A stretch of 64,000 nt of DNA from Pseudoalteromonas luteoviolacea (GTDB lineage Bacteria > Pseudomonadota > Gammaproteobacteria > Enterobacterales > Alteromonadaceae): positions 33,851 through 97,850 of the forward strand of contig NZ_JAGJEH010000018.1 of assembly GCF_018100925.1 (NCBI RefSeq), read 5' to 3'. Each line of letters starts with the position of its first letter. Within the stretch, counting starts at the first letter, position 1. The notes below the pieces were generated by a model that had not been told where the DNA came from, searched no databases, and worked only from the letters and a program-made list of their open reading frames with translations. Below, in pieces: positions 30,631 through 39,337 of the stretch. Position numbers and translations under genes: made by a program.

Positions 30631-31464
30631 TTAATGGCCGTTTAAAATTAAGTCTTCGCAGACCTCTGCGGTGTCGGTAAACAGATTGTAATGCCCCCAA
30701 TTAGCAAAAATTTTATATTCGGCATCCGGAATAATTTCGGCAAGCGCCACGGACTCTTGCCAGGCGACCATATCATCGTTACCTCCACCGACAATGAAGG
30801 TTGGGCAGCTGATCTGTTCAGTTAAGGTGCGACTGATCTTAAATTCGTGGGTGGTATTGACCAGATGGGCAAACCGTAGAAACGCCTCTTTACCGCTATT
30901 GAACGGTGCTTGGATCATCTGTTGGTAGTGCTTATTATCAATACGCGCCAATTTGTCTTGCATGCTTTTGGTGTTATACGCCACGATGTTTTGATGGAGA
31001 AAATCAAGCTTCTTCTCATCGTGGATCAACATGCGGCAAACCTGACCTATGGTATCGCCCGTGAGCCCCGGCGTGCCTTGATTAAAGAAATTTGGCGCAT
31101 TGAATAGCACCATTTTTTCGATTAAACATGACTCTTGTGCCGCAGCAACCAACGCAATTTGGATCCCCGTACACCACGCAACCAAGGTGAACGAGGGCAA
31201 GGCTAACTCGGTCACAATACTGGTTAAGTCTTGAACTTGATCCTGTACGGAATACTCGCGAAAACGCTCATCGTATACACCAGGAAATCCCCGGCGTCGC
31301 CAGGTCACAAAGTTATGACCGCGCGCCACCATGGCATCTGACAACGCCTGTGTAATACAGCTGTCGACACCCAGCGCATTGATGAAGACCACTGTAGGCT
31401 TGGTGTTATCAAACTGATTGAGGTTAACGTCCAGCATTAATCCGTCATGTGCTTGTACTTTCAT
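30631..31464 (-). CDS. mupL: Alpha/beta hydrolase with Cys nucleophile, MupL-like
   Basis: 277 residues. The fold is read from VVFINALG (oxyanion region), a nucleophile elbow AWCTG at 96-100, an acid-loop VGGGNDD and a C-terminal NWGHYN supplying the histidine. The elbow has Cys98 where esterases and thioesterases normally have Ser, so the triad would be Cys-Asp-His, as in dienelactone hydrolases. The gene follows mmpE in mupirocin as mupL, a hydrolase of unclear role, and the same neighbour is found here: its ATG overlaps the mupK-mmpE stop as ATGA. A role in tailoring or proof-reading of acyl-ACP or ester intermediates is possible but not shown. Confidence 0.75.
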   Translation of the reverse strand: MKVQAHDGLMLDVNLNQFDNTKPTVVFINALGVDSCITQALSDAMVARGHNFVTWRRRGFPGVYDERFREYSVQDQVQDLTSIVTELALPSFTLVAWCTGIQIALVAAAQESCLIEKMVLFNAPNFFNQGTPGLTGDTIGQVCRMLIHDEKKLDFLHQNIVAYNTKSMQDKLARIDNKHYQQMIQAPFNSGKEAFLRFAHLVNTTHEFKISRTLTEQISCPTFIVGGGNDDMVAWQESVALAEIIPDAEYKIFANWGHYNLFTDTAEVCEDLILNGH

Positions 31465-34400
31465 AGAGGTGTTTCCAGTTCCAAATTTTGCTGCGCAGAT
31501 TGCGCGGTCGATTGATGTGAGCTCGGCAAGTTATCTATCTTTGACCAAATATCGCAACTGCGATCTTGCCATGCATCCACAAATGAACTCTGGCGCTCAT
31601 TGTACGCCTGCTCAGCCGCCAGCTTGTCGCGCCCTCTGAGCTTAAAGTACTCATCCGTCGCACTGGCATAGGCGGATATGGCCAGTACAGCTCCCATACC
31701 CGCTACAGGTGAACCCGTTCCCGACGCATCCCCGGTAAGCATGATGTTTTTACTGATAAAGGTACTCGCCCGTGAATATTGCACATCTATGGGTTTGCTG
31801 ATCCACAACACCTCTCCTACCGAATTTTGCTGTGAGTCACTGAAGAATTGCGCACGCTGTGCAAGCTGCTCTGCGCTTGGCAGTTCACCATTAGCACTGT
31901 ACACCGCTACACCTAGTTCATCACGATTTGGATAAAAGAGCCCAAATGCACAACCTGATAACTGTTGTTCAGCATCAAAAGAGAATTTGTAGTTAAGTGT
32001 TGATCTATCTCCAACGGCACGGCAGTGATAGATATACCAGCACTCCTCTCCCTTATTGGACGTTTCAATGTCGTAACATATCCCCACAGCCTGCGCATTT
32101 GAACTGCACTCGCCATCGGCTAAGATCACCAATTCTGGTGTGACAGTGGAAGTTGACCCCAACTGTAAATTAGTCAATGTTACGCTGGCTTGCTCAAGCT
32201 CTGTCGGCACCACTTTTGCTTCCACATTAAAGTAAATACGCACGCCCTGTTCACGTGCAGCAATCAGCAGTACATCTTGCAGATCAGCCAAAGAGATAGC
32301 CAATACAGACTCGCCCACAAACTCATCATAGGCACTCTTATGGGAGGTACCAGCCGCTGTGAGTTGGGTCGTCGCTAACTGTGCCTCATCGATCTCTTTT
32401 TGATAATAACGCGTAGACTCATTGTCACTGCGGGTATAAAAGAAGTTGTGCTGTGCTATCGGCGTGCCGCGCTCGATAAGCTGCGTCAGTACACCAAAGC
32501 GTTGTAAATAAGGCAGTGCGTTTTGATATATGGTGACCATTTGCATCCGGTCAACGGCCTTGCGTTTATCAAACAAGTAAACCCGTTCCACCCCATTGAG
32601 CACGGCGCTCAACGCTGCCATGATCCCTGCCGGACCTGCACCGATCACCACCACACTGTGTTCATCAATCTCGTCTAACAACTGTGTGGCGCTGTTCTCG
32701 TATTCAAAGCGGTAACCACTGCTCGTGGCCTGAGAGATATAGCCCGGAAGGTCACTTGGCATGTGCTTGGCCCCTACCGTCTGAGCCGGTGCTGGTTGCA
32801 CGCGTTCAATCACTGTAATCAGATCAGACACACTGTCGGCTTGAAGTAACTCACTACCCACTTGAGCTTCGTCGAGTTGTTCAATACCATCGCAAAGCGC
32901 AGACACTATCAACATTTTGGTCACTGACGTGACACCTAAGGCTTTGAGTGGCGTTGTCAGCTGTAGCTCATCACGGCTAAGACCTAAGATTTGTCCAACC
33001 GTCTCTCCCACTAACTCAGCCACTTCCGTTTGATGTGATGGCTGCACCGCATTGGCATCACTGGCCTGCGCAATATCAGTTTCAGACAATGCTGGTTGAG
33101 CCGGTGTATCTATCTGCTGTGCACTGTTCAGTGATGGTTTTTGCGCCGCTTTGGGTAGCCAACAATGACGACGCGCAAACGGATAAGTCGGCAATGCAAT
33201 GATCTGAGGCAGGACACTATGTTGCTCACCATAAAGAGACACCCAACTCAGCTGTCCTCCTTGCACCCATAACTTGGCCTGTTTTAACAATTCAGTATCG
33301 TTCTCAACGTCTAGCTCAATGGATGCATGGCGCGACGTGTGTTCAATATCATGAAAAAAGACCTGCGCCTGTGCCTTACCATCTAGCCACGCTGCGAGGT
33401 ATTCACGTAACTGTTCTATGGTGTTAACCACACAACTCAACCGAGTCGGCATGGCCTCTCTGCCTTCTATCAGCGTATACGCTAAATCGTCGAGATGAAT
33501 GTCTTGCTCCGTGCTGAAATGCTCCATATGACGTGTCACCAACTCCTTGAGACGTGTCTCATTTTGCGCTGAAAACACCATTACTCGATCACGGCGTACA
33601 CCTTCTACTTTGGTTGCTGATTTTGCAGTTAGACACTCCTCTAGCACCATACAACAACCCGAACCACCTGCACCCAAGGTATTGATCATCGCACTTCTGG
33701 GCTGCTCAGCTGCTGTCGTCCACGGAGCTAACTTGTCTTGGATAGTAAATGGAGCATTGTCTAAATCGAGTTTGGGATTAAGTGGCGTATGCAAGATCGA
33801 AGGGGTCAATACCCCGTGCTTCAACTGCATGGCGACTTTGATTAGCTGCGTCAGCCCTGATGCAGCTTCAGCATGGCCGATACTCGATTTAACGGTGCCT
33901 ATGGGCAGTTTTCTATTACCTAGGGCGTCACAAAACACCTGCTTCATCGCTTGAATTTCAGCGCTGTCTGACACCGTCGCGCCCGCAACTGAAGTTTCAA
34001 CATAGTGTATCTGCTGGGGCGTCACTTTGGCCGTTTGCAGGCACCCGGCCATTAAGCGTGTTAGAGCATCGGGATCAGAGACATTAAATCCATCCGTAGT
34101 GCCTTTATGGTCGGTATGCACGCCTTTGATCACGGCCAGTACTTCATCATTATCTTGTATCGCATCACGCAAAGGCTTCAATAACACCGCACCGACCGTC
34201 TCGGCGGGAATAAACCCACCTGATTCACCAAACCCTCGCACAGTACTTTGCTCAGCCAGCAATTGAGACTGACTTAACGCCTGATATTTGTAGCCGTGAA
34301 TAGATAAATTAGTGGCCCCCACAATGGCTAGCCGACAAGCCCCACTGAGTAGGCTTTGACAGGCAAGATAAATTGCACTGGCAGCCCCCGAGCACATGGT

Positions 34401-35768
34401 GTCCACCGCCATGCTTGGTCCATGCAGGTCAAAAAAGTGAGAAATACGGTTGGCCATGCTAGAGAGCGATGACATGGCCACCATCGCTTTTTTATCTTGC
34501 TCGGTGTCAAAAGCATGATACTGCTGATACATAGATGCGGTGTAGACTGCCACCTTGTGATCGTATTGTTGTGCCAATTTTTGTTTGGTGTAGCCGCGAC
34601 TTTCCAGTAGGTTCCAAACCTCTTCTAAGAGCAATCGCTCTTGTGGGTCCATCAACTGTGCTTCGCGCGGGGAGATCTTAAAAAATAGTGGATCGAACTT
34701 ATCAACTCCGTGAATAAACCCACCCCAACGACATGCCAACGCAGCACTTTCAGAGCCAAATAACGCCGCTCGCTCCTCGGGAATATCAATAACACAATCC
34801 ATGCCTTGTTGCAGGTTTTGCCAAAATTTAGCAACGTTTTCAGCCTCTGGAAAACGCCCCGCGACACTGACGATCGCGATATCTTGCTCAGACACCGATG
34901 CTGCTGTGGTGTCACGATGCGCTGCACTCTCAGTGCGCTCGCTGTGCGCTATGGTCTCACTCGGGGCGCTATCCATTGCATTGGATGCGCGAGCTGGTGC
35001 GGAGCTTGGCTGGCCGAATAGCCGCTTAATATTGTCCGTCACCTCAGGTTGATGCATGGTCTGAGCATGCATAGCTAGCTCTTGCTCAATAAATGTTGGC
35101 AGCTTGTCGCGCACCTGCTGACAGAGGTGTTTTTTCAATAGAGAGACTGAGCGCAGCGGCTTTTGGGCGATTAAGTCAGCCAGTTCGTAAGCTCGACTTA
35201 GCACGCTTTTGCGCGGCAGTACTTGCAGCCCCACCCCGCGTTGTTGTAATTCATCACCGCGATATTGATTGGCACTTAATAACATCTCACTGCCCAGATC
35301 CACGCCCAGCTTGGTGGGCACTATCAAGGTCGACCCCATCCCAGGGGTAAACCCATATTTCATAAAGTTGAGGGTGTAATAGCTCTCTTTGCTGAGCAAC
35401 ACGATGTCGGAGAATAACCCCATCACAAATCCGCCGCCAATGGCGTGGCCCTGAATGGCAGATATCACTGGCACCCGGCACTCTAATGGCAAGCTATAAA
35501 TATTGACGTCGCTAAAGTTGCCCTGTGTGTCATTTAACGACAACAGGCTATCCTGAGTGCCACCACTACAAAAATAGCTGTCGAAGCCGGTGATAATGAC
35601 CGCTTTGCAAGTTCGATTTTCCTCTATTTTTTTATACGCTTGCATCAACCCTGACAAAATATCACGGCTAAACATATTTTTATTGTCACGGTCTTCCATG
35701 GTGATCTGGACAACACCGTTATTCTGCTCGATGATGGAAACAACCGAGTTGATGATTATTTTTGTCAT
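31461..35768 (-). CDS. mmpE: Fused enoyl-CoA hydratase - KS - ACP - flavin monooxygenase (MupK-MmpE)
   Basis: 1435 residues from ATG 35768, chosen because GGAAAG lies upstream and the gap to mupJ is 4 nt; an earlier in-frame ATG at 35816 would overlap mupJ by 44 nt. Residues 1-265 form a crotonase with oxyanion motif HAIGGGF, matching the decarboxylating ECH2 (MupK/PksI) of beta-branching cassettes. Residues about 285-715 are a KS with Cys459 (DTMCSGA), but the HGTGT box is replaced by SVAGA (Ser593 for His), so it should not elongate. An ACP follows (Ser948 in GVTSVTK). Residues about 1030-1435 are an FAD monooxygenase (VVVIGAGPAG, LADGE, GDASGTGSP). In mupirocin MupK and MmpE (KS plus oxidoreductase needed for the 10,11-epoxide) are separate proteins. 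Here they are one polypeptide, with no stop or frameshift at the junction. Confidence 0.88.
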   Translation of the reverse strand: MTKIIINSVVSIIEQNNGVVQITMEDRDNKNMFSRDILSGLMQAYKKIEENRTCKAVIITGFDSYFCSGGTQDSLLSLNDTQGNFSDVNIYSLPLECRVPVISAIQGHAIGGGFVMGLFSDIVLLSKESYYTLNFMKYGFTPGMGSTLIVPTKLGVDLGSEMLLSANQYRGDELQQRGVGLQVLPRKSVLSRAYELADLIAQKPLRSVSLLKKHLCQQVRDKLPTFIEQELAMHAQTMHQPEVTDNIKRLFGQPSSAPARASNAMDSAPSETIAHSERTESAAHRDTTAASVSEQDIAIVSVAGRFPEAENVAKFWQNLQQGMDCVIDIPEERAALFGSESAALACRWGGFIHGVDKFDPLFFKISPREAQLMDPQERLLLEEVWNLLESRGYTKQKLAQQYDHKVAVYTASMYQQYHAFDTEQDKKAMVAMSSLSSMANRISHFFDLHGPSMAVDTMCSGAASAIYLACQSLLSGACRLAIVGATNLSIHGYKYQALSQSQLLAEQSTVRGFGESGGFIPAETVGAVLLKPLRDAIQDNDEVLAVIKGVHTDHKGTTDGFNVSDPDALTRLMAGCLQTAKVTPQQIHYVETSVAGATVSDSAEIQAMKQVFCDALGNRKLPIGTVKSSIGHAEAASGLTQLIKVAMQLKHGVLTPSILHTPLNPKLDLDNAPFTIQDKLAPWTTAAEQPRSAMINTLGAGGSGCCMVLEECLTAKSATKVEGVRRDRVMVFSAQNETRLKELVTRHMEHFSTEQDIHLDDLAYTLIEGREAMPTRLSCVVNTIEQLREYLAAWLDGKAQAQVFFHDIEHTSRHASIELDVENDTELLKQAKLWVQGGQLSWVSLYGEQHSVLPQIIALPTYPFARRHCWLPKAAQKPSLNSAQQIDTPAQPALSETDIAQASDANAVQPSHQTEVAELVGETVGQILGLSRDELQLTTPLKALGVTSVTKMLIVSALCDGIEQLDEAQVGSELLQADSVSDLITVIERVQPAPAQTVGAKHMPSDLPGYISQATSSGYRFEYENSATQLLDEIDEHSVVVIGAGPAGIMAALSAVLNGVERVYLFDKRKAVDRMQMVTIYQNALPYLQRFGVLTQLIERGTPIAQHNFFYTRSDNESTRYYQKEIDEAQLATTQLTAAGTSHKSAYDEFVGESVLAISLADLQDVLLIAAREQGVRIYFNVEAKVVPTELEQASVTLTNLQLGSTSTVTPELVILADGECSSNAQAVGICYDIETSNKGEECWYIYHCRAVGDRSTLNYKFSFDAEQQLSGCAFGLFYPNRDELGVAVYSANGELPSAEQLAQRAQFFSDSQQNSVGEVLWISKPIDVQYSRASTFISKNIMLTGDASGTGSPVAGMGAVLAISAYASATDEYFKLRGRDKLAAEQAYNERQSSFVDAWQDRSCDIWSKIDNLPSSHQSTAQSAQQNLELETPL

Positions 35769-35772
35769 TGTT

Positions 35773-36552
35773 TTAACTTTCCCATGGCAGCTTGCCGCTG
35801 TCCACATAACGTCCAATATTGGTTACCACAGAAGGCAAAGAAAACGTTGCTCGATTTTCCTGTACCGCGATCGGCTCGTGTTCAAGTAATTGTGGGTTCA
35901 ATGTATTCATATAGTGTTTGTGCCGTATTATGCCATCACGAGGTAAGCGTCTTAGACGCAGTAAATGTCGTCTTAGCAACTCATCTAAATCATCGGACAC
36001 GGCGTCCGCCAGTCCCCAATTGGCAACATCGTGGGCGTTAAAAGGGGAGGTCATCAAGGTCATATAGTTGGCTTTTTGCCAGCCAACTTTTTTGATCAAA
36101 AATGGCATGACACAGGCGGGCAAAATTCCAAAGATGAGTTCTGACAAACTATATTGTGCGCGATTACCTGACAATACAATGTCACATGCTGCAACAAATC
36201 CCATCCCGCCGGCATTGACCCGACCTTCAACCACGGCAATGGAGATAAATGGTCCCAGCGCAATTCGCTTCCACAGCGTGTACAGTATACTTGGGTCGTG
36301 TTCACTACCCTGCTGGTTGTCTGTGTACTCTTGTTTGTCCATCCAAGAAAAATCAGCGCCGAAACAAAACACGTCCGGCAGTCCTTTGATAACCAATATG
36401 TTGCTGCGCAACTCGCAGTCGTCGATCACCCGCAGGCACTCTTCAATCATTTGCTTATTCAAAGTATTCTTATGGTTAGGTCGGTTAAATTGAAGCGTAC
36501 ATATCTCCGCATTATGACTAACCTTGATCATCTCATACGTCACGATTGACAC
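35773..36552 (-). CDS. mupJ: Enoyl-CoA hydratase-like dehydratase of beta-branching cassette, MupJ-like
   Basis: 259 residues of crotonase fold. The oxyanion-hole segment VEGRVNAGGMGFVAACDIVL and the following YSLSELIFGILPA stretch are typical of the dehydrating ECH1 (MupJ/PksH type), which removes water from the HMG-like beta-branched intermediate. The paired decarboxylating ECH2 is the N-terminal domain of the next gene. The start is a GTG at 36552, 10 nt after mupH; the Shine-Dalgarno is weak, and Met8 is an alternative start. Confidence 0.85.
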   Translation of the reverse strand: MSIVTYEMIKVSHNAEICTLQFNRPNHKNTLNKQMIEECLRVIDDCELRSNILVIKGLPDVFCFGADFSWMDKQEYTDNQQGSEHDPSILYTLWKRIALGPFISIAVVEGRVNAGGMGFVAACDIVLSGNRAQYSLSELIFGILPACVMPFLIKKVGWQKANYMTLMTSPFNAHDVANWGLADAVSDDLDELLRRHLLRLRRLPRDGIIRHKHYMNTLNPQLLEHEPIAVQENRATFSLPSVVTNIGRYVDSGKLPWES

Positions 36553-36562
36553 TCACACATCT

Positions 36563-37828
36563 TTATTGGAATTCATATTCTCGATGAAAATTATTGATCC
36601 GCTTCAAATACAAACGAGGACTCAACTGCTGTTGTTGTTGGATCTTATCGGTGATTGGGCATTCAACCTCCACATCTTGGGTACCAAAGCGCACGTCTTT
36701 GTTTTGTCGTAAAGATCTTTCATACTCTTCGATGGAGAGCTGATAGCGACTATCCAAATGCGATGCGATATCCAGTGACTTTAAGCGTGCTTGCCCCTGC
36801 TCGGTGACAATACCACTGTAAAATTCAGAGCAGCACCCTGAACCATAGGCAAAACACCCGATCCGTCTGGGCGTGCTGAAATCCCCCGCTTCTATCACCC
36901 CCGCCAAAGACACATACAACGCCCCGCCCATAATGTTACCAATGCGCTGACAATAGGTCAGTCCGGGCGTTACCCGCTGGTTATAATCGGCTTCGATTTG
37001 CGCCGGAGGTTGCTGCGCAAATTTTCTCATCAACGAGCGGTGCGCACCTTTAACCATGCCGCCAAATGGAGTATGAAATGCCAAATAGTCAAATGTATGT
37101 GCGTAGTTCGCCCCGTCAACACGTTGCTGGTACTGCAAAAAGGTTTGTTCACAACAATCTAAATAAGACATCAAAGAGATATCTGCATTGCCCGCTTCAC
37201 TGTCTGGCTGAGGTCGGCAGGTATCCATGACCTCATAAGAGTAATAACCGCTGGCTCCAACATCCAACCTAAAAATTTCCGGTTTATTGCTGATCAGCAT
37301 AGCCACTGCGCCAGCGCCACCCGAAGGCTCTGAAAACGCCCAATCTTTTTCATTGACGTCCTCTTCTCCTAAAACCATAAATCGACAGAGATCCACCGCA
37401 ATCACTAAAGCTTTAGCACCAGGTGAGGTGTTAGACAAAATGAAGTTCGCCGCATTATGTAAACCAACCGTACCTGAGTAGCACGCTTGTTTTACCTCAA
37501 ACACCCGGCAATTTTTATTCAAGCCAAGGTGATCATGAACATAGGTGCTAATGGATTTACCAAAATCAATGCCTGACTCAGTACAGGTGATCAGCATTTC
37601 GATGCTGTTTTTTTCTTCCTCACTCAATGCATCCAAAATGGGCTTGGCAGCATTGACGGCGAACGTGACCGGATCTTCACTGGCCAGTGCCACGGTTTTT
37701 TCTGACATCAATAGATTGTTAAAGCGTGCGATATCAAGTTCGCGGTGATCGATCAGTTTACGTACATCCAAACACGCTGTGCCCGCATATACATTCATCG
37801 CTTCAATCCCTACTTCACTGCATTCCAT
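36563..37828 (-). CDS. mupH: HMG-CoA synthase homologue for beta-branching, MupH-like
   Basis: 421 residues of the HMG-CoA synthase family. The catalytic Cys116 lies in VKQACYSGT and the conserved AFHTPFG motif is present further on. In trans-AT clusters this enzyme adds an acetyl unit from a dedicated ACP to the beta-keto group of a chain on the Trp-flagged ACPs, here those at the end of MmpA. ATG at 37828 has an excellent AGGAG six nt upstream. It sits between mupG and mupJ in the classic cassette order. Confidence 0.92.
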   Translation of the reverse strand: MECSEVGIEAMNVYAGTACLDVRKLIDHRELDIARFNNLLMSEKTVALASEDPVTFAVNAAKPILDALSEEEKNSIEMLITCTESGIDFGKSISTYVHDHLGLNKNCRVFEVKQACYSGTVGLHNAANFILSNTSPGAKALVIAVDLCRFMVLGEEDVNEKDWAFSEPSGGAGAVAMLISNKPEIFRLDVGASGYYSYEVMDTCRPQPDSEAGNADISLMSYLDCCEQTFLQYQQRVDGANYAHTFDYLAFHTPFGGMVKGAHRSLMRKFAQQPPAQIEADYNQRVTPGLTYCQRIGNIMGGALYVSLAGVIEAGDFSTPRRIGCFAYGSGCCSEFYSGIVTEQGQARLKSLDIASHLDSRYQLSIEEYERSLRQNKDVRFGTQDVEVECPITDKIQQQQQLSPRLYLKRINNFHREYEFQ

Positions 37829-37851
37829 TACTTACTCCTACTCACGTATTG

Positions 37852-39093
37852 TCAAGGTTTAGTGATACACACCGCGGTGTTTATCCCGCCAAACCCGTAA
37901 CTCAAACTCAGCGCTTGCTTGATGTTGGTTTCATGCCTAGTCGTCGCCACCCAATTAAAATCTGTTTGTATGGGGTTTTCTAAATTTAAACTGGGGTGTA
38001 AAAATCCCTGTTCCATCTGGATCAAGGTCGCGATGATTTCAAGGCACCCAGCGGCGCTCAGAGCATGACCAAAAAGGGACTTGGTCGCGTTCAATGGCGC
38101 ACCGCGCAGTCCTGTTTTGGCCAATGCTTGCAACTCGGTCTCATCTCCTAACACCGAGCCACTGCCATGCGGATTGACATAATCAATGTCTGACGCCGTC
38201 ATCGCTGAACAGTGCAATGCCTGTTGGATCACTGCGACTTCCCCAGCCAAAGAGGGATCTGGATTGCGATTACCATCCATCACCACTGCGCAGCCAGGTA
38301 TAGCGCCGCGTAGGTGAACCCCTCTTTGCAACGCGTGCTGATGGCGTTCAAGTACTAATACGCCACAGCCCTCACCATAAATAAAGCCATCTCGTTGTTG
38401 GTCAAAAGGTCGACAAGCCTGAGTGGGCGCATTGGCAAATCGACTGCTCCCCATGGCACCTAAAGAGGAAAATGCATGACATTCCCAGTAGGATAAATCC
38501 ATCAAAGCGCCAACCACAACGCATACATCCAGTGCCCCACTTGTCACCGCTTTTGCCGCTTCAATTACCGCCAGTTGTCCACTGGCGGAGGCTCCGCCGA
38601 GCGAAAAAGCACTGCCGCGTATGTCAAATAGCTCAGTACAGATCCCACAGATATCTGAATCCATGAAATTTAATGCATAGCTGGGCTGAATAAAATACGG
38701 TGCATTTTTACGCTTGTCACGCAAATTATTTAAGTGTCGCTGCTGTACATTGCTGCCACCGACAATCAGGCCTATTTTTTCAGGCTCAACGGTATCTAGT
38801 TTAGCATCAGTCCACGCCTGCTGCAGCGCCACCACTGCCGCTTTCGCACTCAGTGAAAAAGTACTCAGGTTATGTGCATCAAACTGTTTTGGCATCACCA
38901 GTGGCGCAAGCTCTGCGCCAATAAATGGGTCGTCAAAACAGCGCCCTTCTCGGGCCATATATGAAAACGCCGAAGTGCCTTTTTTCAGTGCCTGAGAGAT
39001 GGCTGCAATGTCCTGCCCGATCGCAGTCACGGCACCCATGCCAGTGATCAGCGCAGGCGCATTACGCATATTAGCGGCGATTGAGTCTGTCAT
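37852..39093 (-). CDS. mupG: Decarboxylating ketosynthase of beta-branching cassette, MupG-like
   Basis: 413-residue stand-alone KS. The active-site Cys is replaced by Ser169 in LGGASASGQ, while the His of NPHGSGS and the C-terminal FGGIN region remain. This Cys-to-Ser change marks the malonyl-ACP decarboxylases of HMG-synthase cassettes, which make acetyl-ACP rather than extend chains. The start overlaps the end of macpC by 23 nt, suggesting translational coupling of the acetyl-ACP pair. Confidence 0.92.
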   Translation of the reverse strand: MTDSIAANMRNAPALITGMGAVTAIGQDIAAISQALKKGTSAFSYMAREGRCFDDPFIGAELAPLVMPKQFDAHNLSTFSLSAKAAVVALQQAWTDAKLDTVEPEKIGLIVGGSNVQQRHLNNLRDKRKNAPYFIQPSYALNFMDSDICGICTELFDIRGSAFSLGGASASGQLAVIEAAKAVTSGALDVCVVVGALMDLSYWECHAFSSLGAMGSSRFANAPTQACRPFDQQRDGFIYGEGCGVLVLERHQHALQRGVHLRGAIPGCAVVMDGNRNPDPSLAGEVAVIQQALHCSAMTASDIDYVNPHGSGSVLGDETELQALAKTGLRGAPLNATKSLFGHALSAAGCLEIIATLIQMEQGFLHPSLNLENPIQTDFNWVATTRHETNIKQALSLSYGFGGINTAVCITKP

Positions 39094-39337
39094 GCAAGAG
39101 ATCTATCAGTTCATCCAAATTGGTCGCCGACATGGTGTCAGTCATCGGTATTCTGAGTGACAATGCCGCCAAAATATCCACGATAATTTCAACCCGCTCC
39201 ATCGAGTTCACACCCAAAGCGGCTAAGCTATCGCCCTGCTTAAACGTATGATCTTGCAAAGAGGGGACTAGCTGACGAATACAATCTAACACCACTGTTT
39301 GTACCTGACTTCTTTCGACATTGACTGCGATATTCAT
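39071..39337 (-). CDS. macpC: Acyl carrier protein of beta-branching cassette, MacpC-like
   Basis: 88-residue discrete ACP. The attachment motif reads GVNSMERVEI, with Asn in place of the usual Asp before the serine. It is the expected donor carrier: loaded with malonyl by the trans-AT, decarboxylated by MupG and used by MupH. The ATG overlaps the mmpA stop as ATGA, and its 3' end overlaps mupG. Confidence 0.92.
   Translation of the reverse strand: MNIAVNVERSQVQTVVLDCIRQLVPSLQDHTFKQGDSLAALGVNSMERVEIIVDILAALSLRIPMTDTMSATNLDELIDLLHDRLNRR

Noticed and set aside
33547..33954. 135-codon plus-strand frame, and comparable frames opposite the PKS genes (for example 23227-23706, 27120-27500, 36068-36493)
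   Set aside because: Antisense to well-supported PKS or cassette domains; explained by codon bias on the coding strand.
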